From an uncultured Bacteroidales bacterium (GTDB taxonomy: Bacteria; Bacteroidota; Bacteroidia; Bacteroidales; Muribaculaceae): DNA of 64,000 nucleotides. Both the position numbers and the translations under genes were made by a program. The notes below the pieces were generated by a model. That model worked only from the letters and a program-made list of their open reading frames with translations. It ran no database searches and had not been told where the DNA came from. Positions 15,865-23,048 of the stretch are shown here, in pieces (positions within the stretch are counted from its first letter, which is position 1; the number at the start of each line of letters is the position of its first letter). The DNA is taken from the NCBI GenBank assembly GCA_902793405.1, contig CADBDH010000005.1:1-64000 (forward strand). The letters run 5' to 3'.

Positions 15865-16407
15865 TTAAACTCCTAACAAGCTATATATTTCATTTTCAAT
15901 TTGTTTTAATTTGGCAGAGTCTGCAGGATTTTTTATGAAAGTATCTACAACATTTACTAGACTATCAAAATTCTTTGGATGTTTAGATACATAATACTTT
16001 AGGATTAATGCAAACGACCTCTGTTGAGTCTTTAGAGTACGAATCTTATCCTCCCTATCAAAATTTCTACTTCTATCTATACTATCTTCTTCAATAGCTT
16101 TACTAAGCAACGTATCTGTTGAAAGCATTTTTTGCAAAACATTGATTATTCTCTCGGAATAGTCATCTTCACGCCTAGTTTCTGTAGACAGGTCATTAAT
16201 TGACTTTGCTACATATATCGTGGCATAAATTGAACCAATAGAAATACAGATAAGTCCTACAGATGTGATGCCGCTTAGAAACGATCCCATTTTTTCAGCT
16301 TGGTCAATCGGCAACTTTATAAAAACCAAAATGAGAATTACCAAAAGAACCAACGAGAACATTATAGTTGGTAATAATATTTTCCCAAACACACCAGATG
16401 AATTCAT
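15865..16407 (-). CDS. Small membrane protein of unknown function
   Basis: This 180-residue protein has two membrane segments (about residues 10-30, ILLPTIMFSLVLLVILILVF, and 45-68, FLSGITSVGLICISIGSIYA). They are followed by a charged, mostly helical cytoplasmic domain. I recognise no family. The gene is AT-rich and is part of the cargo between comM fragments C and D. It is divergent from the retropepsin-TPR gene with a 160-base gap. Its 3' end lies only 65 bases from the start of comM fragment C on the same strand. Confidence 0.65.
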   Translation of the reverse strand: MNSSGVFGKILLPTIMFSLVLLVILILVFIKLPIDQAEKMGSFLSGITSVGLICISIGSIYATIYVAKSINDLSTETRREDDYSERIINVLQKMLSTDTLLSKAIEEDSIDRSRNFDREDKIRTLKTQQRSFALILKYYVSKHPKNFDSLVNVVDTFIKNPADSAKLKQIENEIYSLLGV

Positions 16408-16567
16408 ATCATACTATTTAAATTGCTAACAATATCAAAATACCTCCAGTGCTTACCTTGGAAGCATTAACTACTGCAAAAGTAGTTAGAATTTTTGCTA
16501 AAGCCAAAAAAATTGGTGATATTTGCACTTTATTGAATTTACGTTGAATATCGAAACACTACGTATT

Positions 16568-17833
16568 ATGAAACACATTATAGCGATATTTCTAGTTTTC
16601 ATCAGCTGCTTAAGTATTAATGCTGAGGTTAGGATACATATGGAACATGAGGGTGGAGTTTATAAGGTTCCTTGTGAGGTTAATGGGCTGAAACTCAAGT
16701 TTATTTTTGATACAGGTGCCGCCAGTGTTTGCATCTCACAAACATATGCTGAAATGATGCTTGAGAATGGGTATCTCCATGATTCAGATATATTGGGATC
16801 ATCTCAATCTACTCTTGCAGATGGGCGTACTGTTGATAATGTCGTCATAAACCTGCGAAATGTTGAGATTGGTGGCCTCACTTTAAACGATGTGAGCGCA
16901 GTCGTAGTTCCAACTCAGAATGCACCACTGCTTCTCGGTCAATCCGTAATTCAACGTTTAGGAAAGGTATCTATTGAGGGACAATACCTTGTAATTCATA
17001 ATGCCAACAATTACACTGAGGAGGAATTAGATGCAATTTTTGAAAAAGCAGAAAAACTGCTTGACAATAACAAGAATTTACAAGCTCTTGAATCGTATAG
17101 AATCATTTATGAGGCTTATGGTGATGAGACAAACCCGTGGGTCTTGTTTAATATGGGCATTTGTTATGCTAGGCTGGATGACAGAAATTCTTCTATAAAA
17201 TGTTACTTGAAGGCAATCGAGTTAGCTGATGGTGAGGATGATGAAAACGATGTTAAATTTGAAGCATACTATAAATTAGCCGTGGCATATTATTTTCTGA
17301 ATGACGCAGATAAAAGTATAAATTACTATATTGCTGCGGCTGAATATACTGAAACTCCAGCATTGAAAGCTGAATGTTATATTCCAATCGCCGATTATTA
17401 TACATTGGAGTCGTATTTCAAAGCTATTGAATACTACCAAAAGGCAGAAAAGATTTACGATTCATCACACGATATTGACTTTTTGACTAAAGCGCGTTTA
17501 TACGACAAGATAACCACATGCTATTTGATTAACGAACGTTATTCAAAAGGTATAGAGTATTGTGATAAAACTATCAATTCATATAATTCCGCTATGAAAA
17601 ATAATCGTCTTGATGAAAACGATCTCTTTCGTTACATAGATTCTTACCAAGCAAAGGGTGCCGCTTTACTCAAGTTGTCTAAGTACGATGACGCAATTGA
17701 CGCCTTTAATACGGTTAAAGAAAAACTAAAACAATATGATAATCAATTTACTGAAAAATGGAGATTTGATGCTCTAAACAATGCTGCAAATAGAATGCTA
17801 TCATCATGCTATGAGGAATTAACAAAGAATTGA
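16568..17833 (+). CDS. Exported retropepsin-like aspartyl protease with TPR repeats
   Basis: This 421-residue protein has a signal peptide (MKHIIAIFLVFISCLSINA) when read from ATG 16568; the longer frame from 16523 adds 15 unlikely residues. Residues about 20-135 form a retropepsin-type domain: FIFDTGAASVCIS carries the DTGA active-site motif, and PLLLGQSVIQRLG is the family's later LLG turn. One chain would dimerise for activity. From about residue 150 to the end there are several TPR units (ALESYRIIYEAYGD, VLFNMGICYARLDDRNSSIK and others). It is probably periplasmic. Target and role are unknown. The AT-rich gene belongs to the cargo between comM fragments C and D. Confidence 0.78.
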   Translation: MKHIIAIFLVFISCLSINAEVRIHMEHEGGVYKVPCEVNGLKLKFIFDTGAASVCISQTYAEMMLENGYLHDSDILGSSQSTLADGRTVDNVVINLRNVEIGGLTLNDVSAVVVPTQNAPLLLGQSVIQRLGKVSIEGQYLVIHNANNYTEEELDAIFEKAEKLLDNNKNLQALESYRIIYEAYGDETNPWVLFNMGICYARLDDRNSSIKCYLKAIELADGEDDENDVKFEAYYKLAVAYYFLNDADKSINYYIAAAEYTETPALKAECYIPIADYYTLESYFKAIEYYQKAEKIYDSSHDIDFLTKARLYDKITTCYLINERYSKGIEYCDKTINSYNSAMKNNRLDENDLFRYIDSYQAKGAALLKLSKYDDAIDAFNTVKEKLKQYDNQFTEKWRFDALNNAANRMLSSCYEELTKN

Positions 17834-17868
17834 TGTTTTACCTTATTACTCATTATCACTGACCTATC

Positions 17869-18036
17869 ATGAATGACATCGTTAATGATATAAAAAAAGA
17901 ATTCCTCATTCAATCGCTCAAGCAATCGATAAGAGCCACTTTTCATCCTTTTATAGCAGAAAAGTATTGTCAACAAATAGATGATGTAACGCATTTTGCA
18001 AAATGGTTAGAAACGATACAGAAATCTCAAAGGTAA
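17869..18036 (+). CDS. 55-residue small protein upstream of the FRG gene
   Basis: An ATG at 17869 opens a 55-codon frame (MNDIVNDIKKEFLIQSLKQS and ending WLETIQKSQR). It lies 35 bases after the protease gene and 26 bases before the FRG-domain gene on the same strand. The composition is helical and charged, with no signal peptide. The size and placement would suit an antitoxin or regulatory partner for the FRG protein, which is inference only. The minus-strand frame over the same stretch is a weaker alternative. Confidence 0.5.
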   Translation: MNDIVNDIKKEFLIQSLKQSIRATFHPFIAEKYCQQIDDVTHFAKWLETIQKSQR

Positions 18037-18062
18037 TTGTATGATAAATTAAATAATGCGCT

Positions 18063-19088
18063 ATGCTACACGTACAAGATTCTCCATATATCAAGACCAT
18101 CCATTATGAGACTGCAGATGACTTTATAAAAGCCATTTCGTATAAGGGAGAGTTATATAATTTGTTCGATGAACATTATATATTCCGTGGTCATTCAACT
18201 GATAAATATGAATTAATACCAACAGCTCTTAGGGGCAACTTAACTATTGATAGTATCACAGACATTGAATTTGCTTCTGAAGAAAAACTAAAACAAGTAG
18301 CATTTCTTGCCTCAACAGAGTTAGTTCAGATTCAAGAAGAATATAAGTTACTGCAAGATTTCTTTAGAGCTTGTGATAATTGTGGCCTGTACATTCCTCA
18401 TATTGAATCACTCCGCAATTCATTCTATCCAGGTGTTGATGGAGAAACATTGTTATTAAAGAATAAATGGATTCCGAAGGAGTATTGGGAGTTAGCAGCG
18501 CTTGCCCAACACCATGGAGTCAAAACGCGTTTGCTAGACTGGACTCATGACATTTATGTCGCTTTATATTTTGCCGCTACAGGTGTTTATAATGATCCAC
18601 AGGAATGGTTCAATCCGCTTAAGGCTTTAAAGGCTAGGAAGAATGGTGAAGCATATCCTCCAAAGTATAATATGGAAATATGGGCATTGGACATTGATGT
18701 AGTGATGGTTAAACCGATGAAGATACCATTACGGATTATACAGCCAAGATATCATAGTAATGACAATCTTTGTGCCCAAAAGGGTATGTTCACATTTTGG
18801 GAATCATTCTATCCAGGATTGCTATACAATGAAGGGAAGATGAAACTTAATCATGAGCCAAAAACTGATAGGCATTCATTGGATGAACAACTTGACTCAT
18901 ATTTGAGAGATATAAAGGCTGAAGAAAGGACATACCTTTACCAAATTACAATCCCACAAGATGCTTCATCTGGCATTTACACTCATATTGAAAAAATGGG
19001 TTATAATGCTTCAACTATATTTCCTGGCTATGATGGCGTTGCAAGATTTTTAAAAGAGCATTTTCAAATCCAAAGTAAAAAAGAATAA
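18063..19088 (+). CDS. FRG-domain protein
   Basis: This 341-residue cytosolic protein contains an FRG domain. The name-giving motif is seen in YIFRGHSTDKYELIPTALRG, and the second conserved block is ELAALAQHHGVKTRLLDWTH followed by DIYVALYFAA. FRG proteins are common in mobile and defence islands, but their chemistry is not well established. The C-terminal half (LYQITIPQDASSGIYTHIEK, then FPGYDGVARFLKEH) matches the family's end. A 55-residue ORF precedes it closely, so the two may be a pair. It is the last cargo gene before comM fragment D, which starts 10 bases after its stop on the other strand. Confidence 0.85.
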   Translation: MLHVQDSPYIKTIHYETADDFIKAISYKGELYNLFDEHYIFRGHSTDKYELIPTALRGNLTIDSITDIEFASEEKLKQVAFLASTELVQIQEEYKLLQDFFRACDNCGLYIPHIESLRNSFYPGVDGETLLLKNKWIPKEYWELAALAQHHGVKTRLLDWTHDIYVALYFAATGVYNDPQEWFNPLKALKARKNGEAYPPKYNMEIWALDIDVVMVKPMKIPLRIIQPRYHSNDNLCAQKGMFTFWESFYPGLLYNEGKMKLNHEPKTDRHSLDEQLDSYLRDIKAEERTYLYQITIPQDASSGIYTHIEKMGYNASTIFPGYDGVARFLKEHFQIQSKKE

Positions 19089-19097
19089 ATCTCAAAA

Positions 19098-19219
19098 TCA
19101 GATTGAGCTACCGAGGTAGATGGGGCGGTCGAGGTTGCGGTAGGCGATGGCTTTCATGATGTGGTGGTTGAGGACACCGGCGCAGGCCTCGAGGTCGGCG
19201 ATGGTGAGGGCGATTTTGA
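19098..19219 (-). pseudogene. comM fragment D (3' end)
   Basis: About 110 bases match the extreme 3' end of comM, ending YRNLDRPIYLGSSI and a stop. Identity to fragment C is high, with few differences, then homology ends abruptly near 19219. It lies directly against the FRG gene. No start codon or domain remains. Confidence 0.75.
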
Positions 19220-19400
19220 TGCAAATGTGGCATTTGTTTCAAGATTACCTCAGTTGGAGATATATCTACATCTATTTGCAGCTTTATCAAGATAAAACAA
19301 CAATAGTCTATCATAATTAACCTTCTAAAAAACTGATAATAACCATTTTGTCTTATTCATACAAGATAACTTAAAAACCCTACTGCTTATCCAAATTCAA

Positions 19401-19462
19401 GGCATAGTACGTCCATTGGTAGGGCATCATCTTCCCAAGCTGAGGGCCGCGGGTTCGAGTTT
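19401..19462 (+). pseudogene. Degenerate tRNA-Gly-like relic
   Basis: The stretch holds a D-loop-like TTGGTAGGGC, an anticodon-loop-like CTTCCCAAG and a T-loop-like CGCGGGTTCGAG with normal tRNA spacing. This resembles bacterial tRNA-Gly (CCC reading). The anticodon stem has one mismatch, and the sequence 3' of GTTCGAG no longer pairs, so acceptor and T stems are lost. It looks like a broken tRNA or an attachment-site scar in the T arm. Confidence 0.45.
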
Positions 19463-19532
19463 AGATGGCAAAAGGAATCTAGATATTTATATTTACTAAA
19501 ACAACTTTATCATAAAATTATTAATAAAATAT

Positions 19533-19563
19533 TTTGATTTTTCAACTAATAAGTTTAATTTTG
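19533..19563 (+). promoter_or_regulatory. Consensus promoter of the toxin-antitoxin operon
   Basis: TTTG at 19533-19536 and TAATTTTG at 19556-19563 are separated by exactly 19 bases. This is a perfect match to the Bacteroides primary sigma factor pattern. The expected transcript start is about 20 bases before the toxin ATG. Confidence 0.75.
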
Positions 19564-19586
19564 CAGCATTAAAATATTGTAATATA

Positions 19587-19931
19587 ATGGTAACGAAAGA
19601 CGAAGTCCAACAATTCTTGAATCAATTCAAGGAGAAAATAAAGGTCTTTGGAATCATATTCAGAGACGATAGAGGTAAAAATCTGCAAACATTGGCTGAA
19701 TTAGAAATTACTCCAATGTATCGTGAATCGGTCATTGTCAATCTTGAGGTCAAAGATTATTCAGAAGGGCCATTAATTGATACGCTTAACCAATGTGGGG
19801 AAATGTGGGTCTTCGGAAAAGATGTAAAAGGGCAAGAAGTCTATATTAAGATTACCCTAGGCAAAGGTTTAAGTGCCATATGCATCTCTTTTCACATTGC
19901 AGAACACCCAATGAATTATCCATTTAAATAA
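19587..19931 (+). CDS. Putative toxin of a Panacea/SocA-type toxin-antitoxin system
   Basis: This 114-residue cytosolic protein has a compact alpha/beta pattern with conserved-looking blocks FRDDRGKN, VEDYSEGP-type (VKDYSEGPLIDTLN), MWVFGKDVKGQEVYIKITLG and CISFHIAEHPMNYPF. The YIKI--G---CISFH ending recalls the MqsR/RelE-like toxin fold, but the exact family is not certain. It is followed after 8 bases by a protein with an HTH and a DUF4065 (Panacea/SocA) domain, the usual arrangement of toxin first and antitoxin second. A perfect promoter lies just upstream. The target would be inferred to be RNA or translation, without direct evidence. Confidence 0.65.
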   Translation: MVTKDEVQQFLNQFKEKIKVFGIIFRDDRGKNLQTLAELEITPMYRESVIVNLEVKDYSEGPLIDTLNQCGEMWVFGKDVKGQEVYIKITLGKGLSAICISFHIAEHPMNYPFK

Positions 19932-19939
19932 ACAACGAT

Positions 19940-20926
19940 ATGCAAAGTCCATTTACTGGAGGTCACGCTACACTCCGCCAAGAATCAGCCGAACTGACTT
20001 TTCGCAAAGAAAAGTTCCAATATGTGCATCAATTCTATGAGTGTGATGAAACCAAAGAGCGTTTCACCACAACAGCATTGGACGAAGTAAATATCGGCCA
20101 AGTTTATAATCAATACCGCTCAAAGTATGGCATTCCATTTCCTGACGAGATCAAGCATGTTCGTCAACGTTATGGCCTATCCGCTACCAAGATGTCTCAG
20201 ATTTTGGGATTTGGCGATAATCAATATAGGCTTTATGAGAATGGTGACATGCCGAGCGAAACAAACGGAAAGATATTAATGTCAATTCAGAATCCACTGA
20301 TTTTTGAGAATTTTGTCATCAATGCGAAAAACCAGTTTGATGAACAAGATTATGCAAAGATTCTCGAAAAGGTTAGAGCGATTAAAGCAGACAAAAACGA
20401 ACTATTGATCAAGAACTATATTTTCAATGGCATACGCAGGGATATCTTTAATGGATATGCTACGCAATCCATCAATAAACTAAAGAACATAATTTTGTTC
20501 TTTATCGAAAAGTTTGATGGTGCATTTTATACCATGATGAATAAACTATTGTTCTATACTGATTTTTATAGTTATAAAACCACGGGTAAGGGGTTGAGTG
20601 GTTTGTCCTATAAAGCCATTCAGCATGGGCCTGTACCAATGCGTTGGGATCGGATATATAGTTTCTATGACGAAATTCAGCCAGAGATTATCCATTTTGA
20701 TTCTGGTGTTGAAGGTACGAAACTTACATCTACCCTTTCTCCCGACCTTGCTGAATTCACCGAAGACGAACTCAATATTTTGGAGACCATTTATCAGCGT
20801 TTTAAATCAGAAAACTCAACAAAAATTTCTGAGATTAGCCATAACGAAGAAGCTTGGCAAACGTATGTTGACAGTGGTCAAATGATCCGCTTTGATATGG
20901 CATTTTCACTGAAAGCCATTTTATAA
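19940..20926 (+). CDS. HTH plus DUF4065 (Panacea/SocA) antitoxin
   Basis: A 328-residue protein. The first about 45 residues resemble a rubredoxin/MqsA-like start but lack paired cysteines. Residues about 65-115 form a helix-turn-helix (HVRQRYGLSATKMSQILGFG, then YRLYENGDMPSE). Residues about 175-300 match DUF4065: KLLFYTDFYSYKTTGKGLSG, YKAIQHGPVP and the late NEEAWQTYVDSG. Such Panacea domains neutralise many unrelated toxins, and the HTH would autoregulate the operon. It starts 8 bases after the putative toxin gene and ends 11 bases before a third gene. Confidence 0.82.
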   Translation: MQSPFTGGHATLRQESAELTFRKEKFQYVHQFYECDETKERFTTTALDEVNIGQVYNQYRSKYGIPFPDEIKHVRQRYGLSATKMSQILGFGDNQYRLYENGDMPSETNGKILMSIQNPLIFENFVINAKNQFDEQDYAKILEKVRAIKADKNELLIKNYIFNGIRRDIFNGYATQSINKLKNIILFFIEKFDGAFYTMMNKLLFYTDFYSYKTTGKGLSGLSYKAIQHGPVPMRWDRIYSFYDEIQPEIIHFDSGVEGTKLTSTLSPDLAEFTEDELNILETIYQRFKSENSTKISEISHNEEAWQTYVDSGQMIRFDMAFSLKAIL

Positions 20927-20937
20927 CTATATGAGAA

Positions 20938-21348
20938 ATGACAAATATCAGGTTTAATAGCAATAGCGATGTAATACGTTTCCTTGTTGAACACAATTTG
21001 GACCAACAGAAAGTGACAGCAGAAGCTTTTTTAGACGCAATTTCTAAATTCGGAGATGAGAATGCTAAAGACGTTGCTGAATTTGTAAAAGTCTCTAGCC
21101 AGTCTTCTGAAATACTCTCACTATTAGATTTCGCCCTTGCTTCTATCTGCCATAGGCCATTTCCGATAAGAGAAACCACGTATGATCGTGGATTAGATGG
21201 TATTCGTGATATTAATCAACGCTTTATTGATAAAAAGGTGAAGACACAAGTGGAGAAAAATGGTGCTGAAGTCTGTAACTGGTTACATTGGTTTTGGCTT
21301 CGGTTCCCGACCAAACAAGAACTCATTAAGATGAATCTGCTTTACTAA
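20938..21348 (+). CDS. Third gene of the toxin-antitoxin operon, unknown
   Basis: This 136-residue cytosolic protein begins 11 bases after the antitoxin gene and is followed by a strong hairpin terminator, so it is the last gene of the operon. The sequence is helical with tryptophan-rich WLHWFWLRFP near the end. I recognise no family. It could be an accessory chaperone or modulator of the toxin-antitoxin pair, or simply a neighbour; a three-gene unit is unusual enough to note. Confidence 0.6.
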   Translation: MTNIRFNSNSDVIRFLVEHNLDQQKVTAEAFLDAISKFGDENAKDVAEFVKVSSQSSEILSLLDFALASICHRPFPIRETTYDRGLDGIRDINQRFIDKKVKTQVEKNGAEVCNWLHWFWLRFPTKQELIKMNLLY

Positions 21349-21362
21349 ACAACCAATATGTA

Positions 21363-21395
21363 TTTCAGTTGTCAAATAGTATTTGACAACTGAAA
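21363..21395 (+). terminator. Terminator of the toxin-antitoxin operon
   Basis: TTTCAGTTGTCAAA and TTTGACAACTGAAA form a perfect 14-bp stem with a 5-base loop, 14 bases after the last stop. There is no long T tract. It also lies beyond the 3' end of comM and may serve both strands. Confidence 0.6.
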
Positions 21396-21415
21396 GCGTG
21401 TTAATTAATTGTCTC

Positions 21416-23011
21416 TCAATGCAAATATCGCATCTGCTCTTGCAGGTGGTAAAAAACTACAGGCTGGTGCCCTGGTAGGTGGGGCGGTCGAGGTTGCGGT
21501 AGGCGATGGCTTCCATGATGTGGTGGTCGAGGACGTCGGCGGTGCCTTCGAGGTCGGCGATGGTGCGGGCGACTGGCGACTTTGAGGATGCGGTCGTAGG
21601 CTCTCGCGCTCATGTTCATGCGCTCCATGGCGTCTTTCAGTTTCTCGAGGCCGGCGGCGTTGGGCTCGGCGTATTTATGGAGCAGGGAAGGCGTCATCTG
21701 GGCGTTGCAGTGGATGCCGGGTTCGTCCTTGAAGCGGCGCTCCTGCAGCATCCTGGCGGCGATGACGCGTTGGCGGATGGCGGCGCTGGGCTCTCCTGGG
21801 GCCTTGGATGACATCTGGTCGAAATCGACGGGCTGGACCTCGATCTGCAGGTCGATGCGGTCGAGCAGCGGACCCGAAATCTTGCTCATATAATGGGTGC
21901 GCTGGTACTCGTTGCAGACGCATTTCTTCTTGGGGTGCCCATAGTACCCGCATGGGCACGGATTCATGCTCGCCACGAGCATGAACGAGGCGGGGTATTC
22001 GGTCGAATATTTCGCCCTACTGATACTTATTATCCTGTCCTCCAGCGGCTGGCGCATCACCTCCAGCACATTTCTCGAAAATTCAGGTAGCTCGTCCATG
22101 AAAAGGACGCCGTTGTGGGCCAGGCTGATCTCGCCGGGCATGGGGAAGGTGCCGCCACCACACAGGGCGACGGGCGAAATGGTGTGGTGCGGACTGCGGA
22201 AGGGGCGCACGGTCATCAGCGTGGTGCCTTGCGGCAACTTGCCGGCCACACTGTGGATTTTGGTTGTTTCGAGGGCTTCGCTCAAGGTAAGGGGCGGCAT
22301 AATAGACGGCAAACGCTTGGCCATCATCGATTTGCCCGAGCCAGGACTGCCCACCAGCAGGATGTTGTGACCACCGGCACAAGCGACCTCAAAGGCGCGC
22401 TTGACGTTTTCCTGGCCCTTGACCTCGGCGAAGTCATAGGGGAAGATGCCCTGTGCCTTGGCAAACTCGGCGCGGGTATCCACCACGGTGGGTTCCAGAC
22501 TGATGTCACCGTTGAGGAACTGCATCACCTGCGTGAAATTGTCCACGCCGTAGATGTTGAGGTTGTTGACCACAGCGGCCTCCAGCGCATTGGCGCTGGG
22601 CAGGATGAAACCGTCCAACTTGAGTTCGCGGGCCAGGATGGCCATGGGCAGCGCACCCTTGATGGGGCGCAGGCTGCCGTCCAGCGACAGTTCACCCATG
22701 AACATATAACGGTCGAGCCGCTCGGCCGAGATTTTTTCATCTGCAGCCAGGATGCCTATGGCCAGCGGCAGGTCATAGGCCGACCCTTCCTTCTTGATGT
22801 CGGCGGGCGACATGTTCACCATCACCTTCTTGCCGGGGAACTTGTATCCCCCCTGCTTGATGGCGCAACGCACGCGCTCGGCACTCTCCTTGACGGCCGT
22901 GTCGGGCAGGCCGATGACCATGAATCCCGACCCCCAATCGACCGTCACTTCGATTTCGACCCTGATGGCGTCGATGCCGTGCACCGCCGCTGCAATCGTC
23001 CGTGCTAACAT
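21416..23011 (-). CDS. comM: YifB/ComM-type AAA ATPase, full length but 3' frameshifted
   Basis: The 531-residue frame holds the N-terminal ComM/YifB domain, Walker A GSPGSGKS (221-228), Walker [12 protein letters not shown] (301-311) and the cysteine motif [17 protein letters not shown]. In naturally transformable bacteria ComM is a branch-migration helicase for incoming DNA. About 43 codons before the normal end, GGCGACT is duplicated in tandem (21568-21581). This 7-base gain shifts the frame and replaces the native end ([16 protein letters not shown], stop at 21457) with a basic, proline- and histidine-rich tail. Four partial copies of its 3' part lie at 12.0-19.2 kb. It lies 37 bases downstream of metG on the same strand. 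Confidence 0.88.
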   Translation of the reverse strand: MLARTIAAAVHGIDAIRVEIEVTVDWGSGFMVIGLPDTAVKESAERVRCAIKQGGYKFPGKKVMVNMSPADIKKEGSAYDLPLAIGILAADEKISAERLDRYMFMGELSLDGSLRPIKGALPMAILARELKLDGFILPSANALEAAVVNNLNIYGVDNFTQVMQFLNGDISLEPTVVDTRAEFAKAQGIFPYDFAEVKGQENVKRAFEVACAGGHNILLVGSPGSGKSMMAKRLPSIMPPLTLSEALETTKIHSVAGKLPQGTTLMTVRPFRSPHHTISPVALCGGGTFPMPGEISLAHNGVLFMDELPEFSRNVLEVMRQPLEDRIISISRAKYSTEYPASFMLVASMNPCPCGYYGHPKKKCVCNEYQRTHYMSKISGPLLDRIDLQIEVQPVDFDQMSSKAPGEPSAAIRQRVIAARMLQERRFKDEPGIHCNAQMTPSLLHKYAEPNAAGLEKLKDAMERMNMSARAYDRILKVASRPHHRRPRRHRRRPRPPHHGSHRLPQPRPPHLPGHQPVVFYHLQEQMRYLH

Positions 23012-23048
23012 CGCTCAGTCAATGTTATTTTATCTGATATAGAACAGT

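Noticed and set aside
17809-17994. 61-residue minus-strand frame (MRYIIYLLTILFCYKRMKSG)
   Set aside because: It overlaps the end of the retropepsin gene. The plus-strand 55-codon frame fits the gene order better.
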